Source: Pseudomonadota bacterium (GTDB taxonomy: Bacteria; Bdellovibrionota_C; UBA2361; OMII01). Taken from it: 35,146 nucleotides of DNA. How positions within the stretch are numbered: position 1 is the first letter of the stretch; every line of letters begins with the position of its first letter. The position numbers were made by a program, and so were the translations under genes. Shown in pieces: positions 25,943 to 34,761 of the stretch. Under the pieces are notes generated by a model that was not told the origin of the DNA, did not search any database, and worked only from the letters and a program-made list of their open reading frames with translations. The stretch is taken from the NCBI GenBank assembly GCA_027485595.1, contig JAIXQT010000034.1, forward strand, positions 1-35,146, read 5' to 3'.

Positions 25943-26099
25943 GGAAGCGAGGCAAAACCCCACGTAAACGTGCTCGTAAACGTGAACGTGAACGTACCCG
26001 GAATAAAAATACCGACGGTTTCGGGTACGTTGACGTTTACGAGCACGCGCACGTGTCGGCGTCCACAATTAAACTACTAGCAGGTTTTGCCTCGCTTCC
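25943..26099. repeat. Gene-less inverted-repeat element related to the S23 element ends
   Basis: A 157-bp structure between convergent genes. Outer arms of 17 bp are exact inverses: GGAAGCGAGGCAAAACC (25943-25959) and GGTTTTGCCTCGCTTCC (26083-26099). Inner arms are CACGTAAACGTGCTCGTAAA... ending GTACCCG (25961-26000) and CGGGTACGTTGACG... ending GCACGTG (26022-26055), differing by one GTGAAC hexamer and a few bases. Between the inner arms are only 21 bases. The inner arms match the S23 element ends; the outer arms do not. It may be a deletion derivative of such an element and may also stop transcription from both sides. Confidence 0.7.
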
Positions 26100-26167
26100 C
26101 AAAGTAGAGGATTTTGTTCGTGTTGAGGAATGGATCCTTCTCCAGAATAGGGGCGTGGTGTCTTGCG

Positions 26168-26974
26168 CTACGTTTGCGGTGCAGCACTGTCGGGCCGCGG
26201 TGGGAGCGTTAAAACTTCAATCGAGAGAGGCTGAAGCTCGACAACTTTGCTTGTGGCTGCATCACGGGTCGCTTCAAGCCATGCCGCGATATGTCGGCGT
26301 TTACTTGAAGGAGAGATGAGGTGAGCGACCCCCTTACCCACATAGTGGAGGTAGCTTTCGTAGTTGGTGAGGTCAATCAACACGGGCCGACTCTCCGTCT
26401 CTGAGATCCTCTGGACAAGAATGTTGCCGGGCACCGGATTGTAAAGCGCCTGCTTGGCGGTCAAAATTTCGAGGAGGCTCTCAAGTTGCTGGAAGAACGA
26501 CCTCGATATCTCAGGGGTGTCTTTCAGCGATCGTGATGGCGCGCCGTTGTAATCTTGTACGAGGTGGGACGCGAGCATATCGCCGATGATCGGGTCTTTG
26601 TACCAACCGATCGGTGACTGCATTGAGCCCGCGATCTCTGCCAAGGTAGTTCTCGCGAGCGTCAACCTCTCGTACTCGTGCTTCGCTGGATTAGCTGAAA
26701 ACGCGTGGGACCACGAGAAGTGATACCTTTTAAAACAAACCCTCTCTCCGTTGAGGATACCTTCGTGCGCGGTGCCGTGGCGACCGTGTCCGATCTCTTG
26801 CCCTAGTCGAGCGCAGGAGTTGAGGATCTCTCCGTCATGCGCAATGCGGGGCAGACCTATAGGTGGCTGAAGGAAGGTCATGGGTTGGTCGATAGCGGGT
26901 TTGTGTAAGTTGCGAGTCAATCTCAGGGCAAGGGTCGCAGGTTTGCCGCTCTTAATCAATTCCGACTGGTCCAC
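26168..26974 (-). CDS. YrbL-like kinase-fold protein
   Basis: 268 residues resembling the YrbL (PhoP regulatory network) family, which has a protein-kinase-like fold. The glycine loop is IGHGRHGTAHEG (about 60-71), followed by a retained strand-3 Lys in VCFKRY (near 80), a hinge at LVQDYNG, and a catalytic-loop-like NPVPGNILVQ (near 202-211) then VLIDLTNYES in place of DFG. The catalytic Asp usual before xxxN is Pro/Val here, so activity is doubtful by eye. The start is a GTG at 26974 with GGGAG close by; an ATG at 26881 is an alternative. It diverges from the giant protein gene across 149 bp, suggesting shared control. The C-terminal tail is Pro/Ser-rich. Substrate unknown. Confidence 0.75.
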   Translation of the reverse strand: MDQSELIKSGKPATLALRLTRNLHKPAIDQPMTFLQPPIGLPRIAHDGEILNSCARLGQEIGHGRHGTAHEGILNGERVCFKRYHFSWSHAFSANPAKHEYERLTLARTTLAEIAGSMQSPIGWYKDPIIGDMLASHLVQDYNGAPSRSLKDTPEISRSFFQQLESLLEILTAKQALYNPVPGNILVQRISETESRPVLIDLTNYESYLHYVGKGVAHLISPSSKRRHIAAWLEATRDAATSKVVELQPLSIEVLTLPPRPDSAAPQT

Positions 26975-27082
26975 TCCCGGTCGTAGGTGGATGCCGGAAT
27001 AGCTCAGCGATTCTAATTAGATAGGCGCTTCGTTCTTTCGCGTGTGGCATTCCCGTCGTGGTATGAAACGTTCCTTTTAGTT

Positions 27083-27109
27083 CAATTCATAACTAAGCAA
27101 TACGAATTG
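27083..27109. promoter_or_regulatory. Inverted repeat in the divergent promoter region
   Basis: CAATTC (27083-27088) and GAATTG (27104-27109) are exact inverses 15 bases apart, placed 15 bases before the giant gene's ATG in an AT-rich stretch between two divergent genes. The spacing of arm centres is two helical turns, as expected for a dimeric repressor site. No regulator gene is adjacent. Confidence 0.35.
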
Positions 27110-27123
27110 GTTTTTGATTGTGT

Positions 27124-30100
27124 ATGGTTGATGCTCCTCGCTTTTACGTCTGCCCCTTGCGTGCTGGGAGTTCTCCCCAATCGCTCGATACATCCCTGAC
27201 ACCCACCACCTCTATCTCTCAGAACCCCGTGGCCGTCGCGCGGAACGACGACCCGCTCTCCGATGCGAATGTCCCTCAAGATGTTTTGTCACGCGCGGCC
27301 TCACATGACATTGCCTCACGACCCACGCACACCATCGATGAGATCGCGCAGGATGTCGCCAACGGAAATTACGATACCCTGAAGCACTCTTTGTATCGGG
27401 TATATCCGAGTGATCGACCATACGTTCAGGATCTGGCGCAGCTCGTGGGTGAGATAACTTCCCGGATGATTCGAGCCGTTCCTAATGAGATGGCAGATGT
27501 GAAGCCCGAGGATGTTGTCGTGCGGATGGTCGATAGGCCATCGGTCAACGCGTTTGTTATTCCCACGAGATCTGGCTCGTTTGATGTGTACATTAACAGA
27601 GGTTTGATTCAGGAGTTTCTCTCGGCCCCCGAATTCGCTGAAAAGAACCTGTGTATCGACGCACTCGCCGGAGTCGTGGCGCATGAGATTTGCCACGCCA
27701 ATTTTGAGCGGAGATACCAGGGCCGAGGCAACTCAATGCTGCAGGAGGAGTACTGCGATATCCTTCCCGCTAAGATGCTGGAGCGAATCGGGTTAAAACC
27801 CGAGGCGATGAGTAAGCTCTCTGACCTCTTCGCTCGTGTTAGCGGAAAACGTGAGGCGTTCGCTGTGTCGCGCGACGAGCCCCATGCGTCCCCTGCGATT
27901 CGGAAGGAGGTCTACGAAAAAGGTGCGTGGGCTGAATACGAGCGGGAGCGCCGGAAACATCTTATTGAGGGCGCCTCTTCATCGATAGACGCACTGCGAG
28001 AGGGATGGCGCGGTCGACTCGAGGCGATCATGCAATCCTCTCAAGACGACCGGATCGTAACTCCTCTTCGTTTTGAGCTAGAGCGTAAAGGGCTCGCCAC
28101 AGCCGATTGCGATGGGAAGTTGGAGATCATCTATCAAGTCATGGAGGAGTATCGGTTACTCATCTCCCATTGGGGCGCGGGGTCCCTGAGCCGAGAGCTT
28201 GCTACCGTGACGGTGGAGGCGCTCTCCGAGGCAAAGGGCCCGGTGGGTCGTTATAGCCAACACCCCGTTTGTGTGAAGCTCAGCGCCCTCTTGTACAATC
28301 AATCAGAGGGTCTTGCATCCGTTTCAGCCTATCAGGCGATCTGCCAGGCGTTGGGGGTAGAGAACTTCGGAGCGTTTGCTGACGCGGATGAGAAATACCT
28401 TGCGTTGGTCGGCGCACGGACGAAGGATGAGGTGATTGCTGCTCTCAAGGGCTGTGAGCAGCTCCTCTCATACGATGCTCAACCCGAGATGCTTCGTGAG
28501 AACTGGGGCGGGGTGCTGCTCCCCCGAACTCGTGACAAGGTGTCTACGCTTTTCAGCGCGGCTGAGCTTGAGGCGGTTAAGCAGGGACGCGCGATACCTT
28601 TTCCGTTCGGGGCGCATCGCGCGCTCCATGAAGAGCTCTTATCGGTGTATGATGGCGAACGATATCAGTCTGCGCAGCGCGCTCTGAACGTACTTGCGCA
28701 CTTTAATAAAAAGGCGGGATTAGAGTTCGCGACGGAGTGCTTGCGAGGCCAGGTCGGAACCGAATCGTTTGCGACGATAACCCTGAGCCCCGCCCGTCAT
28801 CTCATGCGCACCACTGAAAGTGGAACCCTAGAAGCTTTCGATGTCGACCTTGCGCGGGGAATATCGCTTCGGTATCCGGGTCGGCGCCAGGTGACTCTCT
28901 TTCATGACAAGGGGGCTGCTCTTGAGAGTGAGATACACTTCGCTGAGTTCGTTGCGCGACGGGGAGCGGAGCTCCTACCGGAGGTGGCGCGTCTCGATAC
29001 CCGACGGGCGTTTGTTGAGTTCGCCTTTGAGCATGCGCACTTGATTATGCCGCAGGTCCATCCTGTTGGTTCGCTCCCTGAGGAGCTCACGCGTCGCTCT
29101 CATGGGCTAGCCCACGCCATGATGGAGCGGCTTGAATACCTGGTCACGAATGACACCACCGGCGAGTTCACCGATACCCCGATCAACTTCCTCACCAAGT
29201 TCAATCCGATGTCGGGGGCTCATTTCCTGGATGTATACCGCGACTATCACCGTTCGGTAGTGCAGTTCTATGGCAAGGGGTGCCGGGTAGACCCCAAGCA
29301 CCCGATAGTGCGGGCGTTGCTCGATAATGTCGGCGGAGTGTTGACCCCGGCGCAACAGATCGTCGGCGTCTCGGCGCTTAATGGATTTAACGGCGATAAG
29401 ACGCGAATCACCGGAGATCGGCTGCACACAGCTTTTCAAGAGGCGGTTGGAGGAGAAGAAAAACTTCGCTCCCTCCTCGGAGTAGACCTCTCGCGATCCC
29501 CCGCACAGTTCATCGAGGGGCTCGTTCGGATCACCGACGGGGGCCCCAAGTTGTACACGAATGAGTATGTCGACCCAGCTGTGCCCGTATTCGAGGTACG
29601 AGCGCGCTATATTGAGCAGTATCTCTCGCAGGGCTCGCCTGATCGCCTCACCGTTGAGCAACTCCACACCCTGTGTGATTTGTGCGCCCATGACGGTGTT
29701 GGACGCGCGCTCGGGCGACGCATTCGAGACCTGGTCACCCAGAGGGCTCTGAACCAGGACCTGACGAAGCTTTCGAACGGTGAGTTCCTTGAGTTCTATC
29801 AACGCATCGTGGCGATGGGAATCACCGACCGCAACGTCTCGGTAGAGAGGAGATGGCAGAATGAGGTGATGCGCCGATACGACACGCTTTCAGACGTTGA
29901 CGCCCGGGCCGCATTCCTCGCTGAGATCTCCTTTCCTCGACCGTTCTCGTGTGGCGAGGCTTCTCGGCTCGGTCTTCTGATCGGTCGATATGACACCGAT
30001 CGTTTTAAGGGCATCTCCACCATCACCTCAGCTTACCTGCCGAAGGCCTCTGACCCACGGTTTGAGCGATTTACGATCGACGGGTTAGTTGATGTTCTTG

Positions 30101-32214
30101 CAACGCAGGTGAGAGCGAGGTCGGGAAAACGGTTCGATGATCGAACTCCTGAGTTTCTGAAGCAGTGTGAGAACCTCCTCTTATCCCTTGATAAACGGGG
30201 GCTTCAGCACTCGATACGTTCACGCGTTTTGCGGGGGGTAGCTGATGAGCTCCTGCTGCAACGCGAGGCTTCGTTCCTTTTCCGGGATAACCTCACCCTT
30301 CACAGTAAGTATCAATCTCAATTGACCTTTGCTAACTTTATGACCGCTACGCATCAAGATGGTGCATCGACCAACGCGGTCGTCTCTGAAGCTCATAATC
30401 GTCTAGTTGGGCTACGTGACCCATCGGAGAGGCCGTTTCGGGAGAGTCTCTTCCGCTTCCTCCTCGACCGCACGCCCGACACGGAACTACAGACCCTCAG
30501 CGCGCATCTGATCAAAAAACTAGAGGGGCGGAATCCGGACGATGAGGGGAACGTTCCACAGGTCTTTAAGACGCTCGGAATGGTAGGGGTGCAGGGATTC
30601 TTGAGCCCTGAAGATGGGCAACGTCAACGAGAGATAGTTGAATATCACTTGAGATCTCTCCACGAGCGATTCCTTGAACTTGATGTGAGAGCGAAGGGAG
30701 CTGCCCTTTCGATGATCGCCGTTGATACCTCTCCCTCAGAGGAGAGCTTTAAACAGTTCAAGAACGAGGTGCTCCTGCCCCGAATCCTCCCCGAGAAGGG
30801 GTTATTCAACGAGCTCCTTGTATCGGCGATTAACGACTACTTTGAGTTCTATGGCAACGCGCTTCACCACAAGTACATGGTAGCGTGCGCTATTCTCGCC
30901 AGTGCGCAGCAGGAGCGCTCTGAGGTTTCGGAGTTGGCGAACGTTGGCCTCGTTGCGAAGAGCTTCCTCGGATCTCACGGGACAGCCGGATACAAGTTGT
31001 TACAGCGAATTCGCAACCATCCAACGACCCCACAAGAGATCAAGGATGTGCTCCACAACGTGCTCGATGAAACGATTTCACTTCCGAGGTGGACGATTCA
31101 TGAGCGGATCGAAGAGCTCGGGCCACAGGGGGCCACCGAGCATTGGGTTGGAAGTGCCAAGGCCGGTTCGATGTGCCTCTCGGTTCCGCTCAGGAGAACG
31201 GATGGAACTGAATCTTACCTCTCGATCATTCATCCCGGCGCGCAGGTTGATAGCCTCTACTGGCTTCAAAACTTTACCACCATGGCCTCGAATCTCGCTC
31301 AGATAAAGCCAGAGCTTGGCGCCATAGCCCCGATGGCGCAGCAAACGAGGCGTCTTATCGCGAACGAGACCGATTTCGCGAACTCGCCGGCGATTCAGCA
31401 GGAGATCGCCGAACGGGGATACACCTACGGCATGACCCTCCCAGATGAAGGAATCGTTATTCGTTCATCATGCGCGCCACTTATCTCGTCAGAGGCTAAA
31501 CCCCACGCGAATGATTTCATGAAGGACTCGGGGAATAAGGAAGCCGCGCGCGTACCGGGAAGAACCCTTCTTGAGATGGTCGCGGAGTTCCGAGAGAAGA
31601 ACGCCTCCGGTGAGTGGACTCAAGAGGAAACTGATAAACGCTTCAGAATTCTGAGCGCTGTCGCATTCTCAGTGGTGGCGAATGAGGTTCGGCTGGCGGC
31701 GTCCGGGCAAGGAAAGGATCATGACCGACATCCTGGAAACTACCTGGTTGAACTTCATCGAGATCGAGACGCCGGCACCACGACCATCGACCTGAATCAT
31801 TTCGATTTTGGATGTACCGATGTCGCGCGGCCGACTCTTGCAGCTCGTACGGAGCTTTGCGGTACCTTGCAACGGGTTCTTGAGGAGACCGGTCTCTTCA
31901 CGATGGTGTTCCGTCCGAACGTCATCATGGATAAGGCCGCCGCCGCTCTCTTTGATAAGGGTACCTACATGTCCGAGGTCGCGTCGATACCGCTCGGTCT
32001 TCTCGCCGCGACGGGAGCGAATGAACGAGTAGCCATACAAGGTAAGGATCGAAGCCTACTGGACAGCAAGACCTTGGCGCGCGCTTTTAAGGTTGGTCTT
32101 GAGAGCGCGACTATTCCGCCTGAGCTCCAGATAGAGATTCCGAAAGGGCTGAAGGGTTGGCTTCTGAAGCGGGCATATAACCGCATTGAAACACAGGGCG
32201 CTCGGTTTGCCTGA
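27124..32214 (+). CDS. Giant protein: M48-like metalloprotease domain plus ADCK/UbiB-like kinase fold
   Basis: 1696 residues from ATG 27124 (a TTG two codons earlier is less likely; no clear ribosome site). Residues about 85-235 resemble an M48 zinc peptidase: VNAFVIPTRSGSFDVYINRGLI, the zinc helix AHEICH (HExxH at 187-191) and LQEEYCDILPAKMLERIGL, with the Glu expected as third ligand. About 250-1300 is long, helical and without recognisable domain; no signal peptide, membrane helix or repeat stands out. About 1330-1610 resembles an ADCK/UbiB-type kinase: GSAKAGSMCLSVPLRR-type glycine region, then DRHPGN (from 1534) and DFG in NHFDFG (1561). The ATP-binding Lys of the VAVKV strand seems missing (SYLSIIHPG). 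I know no named family with this order. It would be a large cytosolic protein, perhaps self-processing or an effector; this is inference. Confidence 0.8.
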   Translation: MVDAPRFYVCPLRAGSSPQSLDTSLTPTTSISQNPVAVARNDDPLSDANVPQDVLSRAASHDIASRPTHTIDEIAQDVANGNYDTLKHSLYRVYPSDRPYVQDLAQLVGEITSRMIRAVPNEMADVKPEDVVVRMVDRPSVNAFVIPTRSGSFDVYINRGLIQEFLSAPEFAEKNLCIDALAGVVAHEICHANFERRYQGRGNSMLQEEYCDILPAKMLERIGLKPEAMSKLSDLFARVSGKREAFAVSRDEPHASPAIRKEVYEKGAWAEYERERRKHLIEGASSSIDALREGWRGRLEAIMQSSQDDRIVTPLRFELERKGLATADCDGKLEIIYQVMEEYRLLISHWGAGSLSRELATVTVEALSEAKGPVGRYSQHPVCVKLSALLYNQSEGLASVSAYQAICQALGVENFGAFADADEKYLALVGARTKDEVIAALKGCEQLLSYDAQPEMLRENWGGVLLPRTRDKVSTLFSAAELEAVKQGRAIPFPFGAHRALHEELLSVYDGERYQSAQRALNVLAHFNKKAGLEFATECLRGQVGTESFATITLSPARHLMRTTESGTLEAFDVDLARGISLRYPGRRQVTLFHDKGAALESEIHFAEFVARRGAELLPEVARLDTRRAFVEFAFEHAHLIMPQVHPVGSLPEELTRRSHGLAHAMMERLEYLVTNDTTGEFTDTPINFLTKFNPMSGAHFLDVYRDYHRSVVQFYGKGCRVDPKHPIVRALLDNVGGVLTPAQQIVGVSALNGFNGDKTRITGDRLHTAFQEAVGGEEKLRSLLGVDLSRSPAQFIEGLVRITDGGPKLYTNEYVDPAVPVFEVRARYIEQYLSQGSPDRLTVEQLHTLCDLCAHDGVGRALGRRIRDLVTQRALNQDLTKLSNGEFLEFYQRIVAMGITDRNVSVERRWQNEVMRRYDTLSDVDARAAFLAEISFPRPFSCGEASRLGLLIGRYDTDRFKGISTITSAYLPKASDPRFERFTIDGLVDVLATQVRARSGKRFDDRTPEFLKQCENLLLSLDKRGLQHSIRSRVLRGVADELLLQREASFLFRDNLTLHSKYQSQLTFANFMTATHQDGASTNAVVSEAHNRLVGLRDPSERPFRESLFRFLLDRTPDTELQTLSAHLIKKLEGRNPDDEGNVPQVFKTLGMVGVQGFLSPEDGQRQREIVEYHLRSLHERFLELDVRAKGAALSMIAVDTSPSEESFKQFKNEVLLPRILPEKGLFNELLVSAINDYFEFYGNALHHKYMVACAILASAQQERSEVSELANVGLVAKSFLGSHGTAGYKLLQRIRNHPTTPQEIKDVLHNVLDETISLPRWTIHERIEELGPQGATEHWVGSAKAGSMCLSVPLRRTDGTESYLSIIHPGAQVDSLYWLQNFTTMASNLAQIKPELGAIAPMAQQTRRLIANETDFANSPAIQQEIAERGYTYGMTLPDEGIVIRSSCAPLISSEAKPHANDFMKDSGNKEAARVPGRTLLEMVAEFREKNASGEWTQEETDKRFRILSAVAFSVVANEVRLAASGQGKDHDRHPGNYLVELHRDRDAGTTTIDLNHFDFGCTDVARPTLAARTELCGTLQRVLEETGLFTMVFRPNVIMDKAAAALFDKGTYMSEVASIPLGLLAATGANERVAIQGKDRSLLDSKTLARAFKVGLESATIPPELQIEIPKGLKGWLLKRAYNRIETQGARFA

Positions 32215-32228
32215 AGACTAGCGTCTTC
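32213..32228. terminator. Small hairpin spanning two convergent stop codons
   Basis: GAAGAC (32213-32218) pairs with GTCTTC (32223-32228) around TAGC. The stem carries the end of the giant gene's TGA and the loop region holds the TAG of the opposing glycosyltransferase gene. Only three bases separate the two coding regions, so this is the only place for a shared terminator, but the stem is short and lacks a T tract. Confidence 0.3.
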
Positions 32229-33285
32229 GTACTCGCTGCAGGAGCTCCCGTAGCTCGGTCGTTGGGACAACGATGTCACCCTCACGATCGTGGGTACTTT
32301 CAAGTGCATGGTAATAGTGCTGAGGAATAGTCGCCAGCGCCTCATAGCAATCGCACGACTGCCTGCGAGCGAACGGGAAGAGTTCGATGAGCGTTGACCC
32401 TTCATCCATAAAGAGGGAGTGACAGAGTCCCGAGCCGTGCGCTCCTATAATTGCTTCAGCGGAGAGAGCGCGTTGTAGTTGTTCGCGAAGTGAGAGGTCC
32501 TCGAAGTACACGGTTTGGAAGCCGAACTCCTCAGCGGTATGGCGCACCTCCTCGTGATTGAGTATGCGACGGACTTTGGTCTCGGGTTTGCGAGCAATAA
32601 GGATGCGCTCATTCGAGCTCCTTGGTTCTACCGAGATCGCTTGCCGCACCTTGTCCCGATAGAGCTTCAGAAACGGTTTATTGTGATGCGCGTTATAGCC
32701 ACTGAAGTAGGTAGGTATAAAGAGACGACGCGCTCGTGTGTCGAGAGAGGAGTGGTGTATGAGGCGGATAGGGGAGATTCCAAGAAGAGTCATCGATTCC
32801 TCAGCCCAGGGAGCGGTACTGGGTTCAGGGATAAGGTAGCTTCCCGTAAATCCACATGCCTCGGCGATAACGACCTTGGGCAACGAATCCATCATCCAGT
32901 GAAAGAAGCCAGTGTCGCAGCGAGATGTGAGCGAGACAAGATCGTCGACCTGTCGAACTGCTCGAAGCGTGAGGTGCTCCTCATTGAGTCGAGGCTTTAG
33001 GAAACGCTTTTTGCGGAGGAAGTCGGCATTCTGTTCAAGGATTGGAGTCCCGTCGCTCGTAAATATATAGGCTGCTTCACCCCGCAGGGTGGAGTCCGGT
33101 AGCGCAAATAAGCCGAAGGGAATATCCCCGTACATATCCACACAGGGCTGTCGATCCATCCCTTGCATGGGGATGAATGATACGGAGGGGTGAGTTCGCA
33201 CCAATCGCGTGGCCGATAGACAAGCCGTGCCCCCATCGTGGGGGGAGGAAGGGGACATAGACGTTCTGTAGGGACCTGCGTTCAT
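32218..33285 (-). CDS. GT61-type glycosyltransferase (DUF563)
   Basis: 355 residues. The family signs are TGFFHWMMDSLPKV (about 124-137), ERILIARKPETKVRRILNHEEV (about 226-247) with the R-x-N-x-E pattern, and GAHGSGLCHSLFMDEGSTLIEL (about 282-303), the GT-B nucleotide-sugar site. Family 61 enzymes transfer xylose, N-acetylglucosamine or other sugars, and in bacteria usually decorate cell-surface polysaccharide. No signal peptide or membrane helix. ATG 33285 has a weak ribosome site; ATG 33258 (MSPSSPHDG) is possible, and the first 30 residues are not conserved-looking. No other capsule or LPS genes surround it, so its target is unclear. Confidence 0.85.
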   Translation of the reverse strand: MNAGPYRTSMSPSSPHDGGTACLSATRLVRTHPSVSFIPMQGMDRQPCVDMYGDIPFGLFALPDSTLRGEAAYIFTSDGTPILEQNADFLRKKRFLKPRLNEEHLTLRAVRQVDDLVSLTSRCDTGFFHWMMDSLPKVVIAEACGFTGSYLIPEPSTAPWAEESMTLLGISPIRLIHHSSLDTRARRLFIPTYFSGYNAHHNKPFLKLYRDKVRQAISVEPRSSNERILIARKPETKVRRILNHEEVRHTAEEFGFQTVYFEDLSLREQLQRALSAEAIIGAHGSGLCHSLFMDEGSTLIELFPFARRQSCDCYEALATIPQHYYHALESTHDREGDIVVPTTELRELLQRVRRR

Positions 33286-33419
33286 ACAAGGGTCTTTCTC
33301 ATGCCATCCGCCGAGGAGTGTCGAGGTCGCTAGATATACCTCAAGAGGTATCTAAATTTCCAATCGGGCCTGCCGATGTCGCTCTAGCCCCCTCCTGCCC
33401 AGGGTGATACAAGTTTCCT

Positions 33420-34637
33420 ATGTCCGCGAAACAACACCTCCTCTCCTCCGCCGTTATCGTCGCGGCCCTCGGCTACTTTGTGGATGTCTACGACCTCGTC
33501 CTCTTCCTCGTGGTCAAGAATCCATCCCTGATTGATCTTGGAGTAGCTCCTGACGCTATGCTCGAATCTGGAGCATTCCTTCTTAACTGCCAAAACGGGG
33601 GGATGCTTCTTGGTGGACTCCTCTGGGGGCTCCTTGGAGACAAGATAGGGCGTACCAAGGTGTTGTTTGGTTCAATCGTGATGTATTCGGTCGCGAATAT
33701 CTGCAACGCATTTGTTGGCTCCCTCGATACGTACGCGGCCCTCCGTTTTATCGCCGGTATAGGACTCGCCGGAGAGCTGGGAGCGGGGGTTACCCTTGTT
33801 GCTGAGCTGATGCCCGCTCGGTTGCGTGGATATGGGACTACCATTATCGCCTGCGTCGGTGTTTTCGGCGCGATAGCCGCCGGACTGGTAGGGGACGTTT
33901 TATCGTGGCGGCTCAGCTACCTTATCGGTGGAGCGCTCGGATTGGCGCTTCTCTTCCTGCGGGTCTCCGTTGCTGAATCCGAGCTCTTCAAAGCTGTGCA
34001 CGCTCAAGGGAGCTCGATGCGAGATGTCTTGCGTCTCATGGCGAGGCCTCGGCGTTTGGCCCGCTTCTTTCAATGTATTCTTATCGGTGTGCCGATTTGG
34101 TTTATCGTCGGTATCCTGCTCGCCAATTCAAGGGATCTAGCAGGGGCGCTTGGGGTGGTTGAGGTCCCGAAGGCGGGGCTGTGCATCGCGATCTGCTACT
34201 TTGGATTATTCGTGGGAGATGTTATCGGAGGGCTCTTAAGCCAGTATCTCAAGAGCCGAAAGCGGCCCATCGCTATCTACCTGAGTCTCTGCGGGGTTGC
34301 TCCACTCTGGTTTTTGACCCGCGAACAGCTTTCGCTCTCCGGATTTTATACCAATCTCTTTTTGGTCGGATGCGCCGGCGGATATTGGGTGTTGGTGGTT
34401 ACGCTTGCGGCGGAACAGTTCGGCACTAACGTGCGGGCAACGGTAACCACCTCGATTCCGAACTTTATTCGAGGAGCTATCGTCCCGGTAAGTGCCGCTT
34501 TTCTCGCGCTGCGGCCCACGCAGGGGATACTTGATTCGGCGATGATAGTTGGGGCTGTAGTTTGTGTTATCGCAGCGGTGTGTCTCCTCACCTTGGAGGA
34601 GACCTTCTCCCGAGATTTGGATTTCTTGGAGGGGTAG
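33420..34637 (+). CDS. Major facilitator superfamily transporter
   Basis: 405 residues with about twelve transmembrane helices. The loop after helix 2 carries the MFS signature GDKIGRTKVLFGS; helix 4-5 has RFIAGIGLAGELGAGVTLVAELMPARLRG, which is typical of the sugar/aromatic-acid/organic-cation porters. The N-terminal FVDVYDLVLF at helix 1, with two acidic residues, is seen in proton symporters of that group. The substrate cannot be told. The central cytoplasmic loop (about residues 185-215) is short and basic. The start has no strong ribosome site. It stands alone between a glycosyltransferase on the other strand and gltB 124 bases downstream; GGCCCA-ACGTA-TGGGCC (34652-34668) after its stop may be a weak terminator. 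Confidence 0.92.
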   Translation: MSAKQHLLSSAVIVAALGYFVDVYDLVLFLVVKNPSLIDLGVAPDAMLESGAFLLNCQNGGMLLGGLLWGLLGDKIGRTKVLFGSIVMYSVANICNAFVGSLDTYAALRFIAGIGLAGELGAGVTLVAELMPARLRGYGTTIIACVGVFGAIAAGLVGDVLSWRLSYLIGGALGLALLFLRVSVAESELFKAVHAQGSSMRDVLRLMARPRRLARFFQCILIGVPIWFIVGILLANSRDLAGALGVVEVPKAGLCIAICYFGLFVGDVIGGLLSQYLKSRKRPIAIYLSLCGVAPLWFLTREQLSLSGFYTNLFLVGCAGGYWVLVVTLAAEQFGTNVRATVTTSIPNFIRGAIVPVSAAFLALRPTQGILDSAMIVGAVVCVIAAVCLLTLEETFSRDLDFLEG

Positions 34638-34761
34638 GGCGCTTTGGAGAGGGCCCAACGTATGGGCCGCGGACGTTCGATTTTTCTAGTTTCCGCCAGT
34701 CCTTTCCTCTATTCTGTCGAAGCAGTACTTATTTTGCTTCTACCATAGGCGCGTGTACTTC

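Noticed and set aside
25961-26055. CRISPR-like short repeats
   Set aside because: The units are six bases long, adjacent and palindromic, without the regular 30-base spacers of a CRISPR array.
25864-26319. A 151-residue plus-strand frame after the amidohydrolase
   Set aside because: It begins inside the amidohydrolase gene, runs through the inverted repeat (Arg/Glu-rich artefact) and overlaps the antisense YrbL-like gene.
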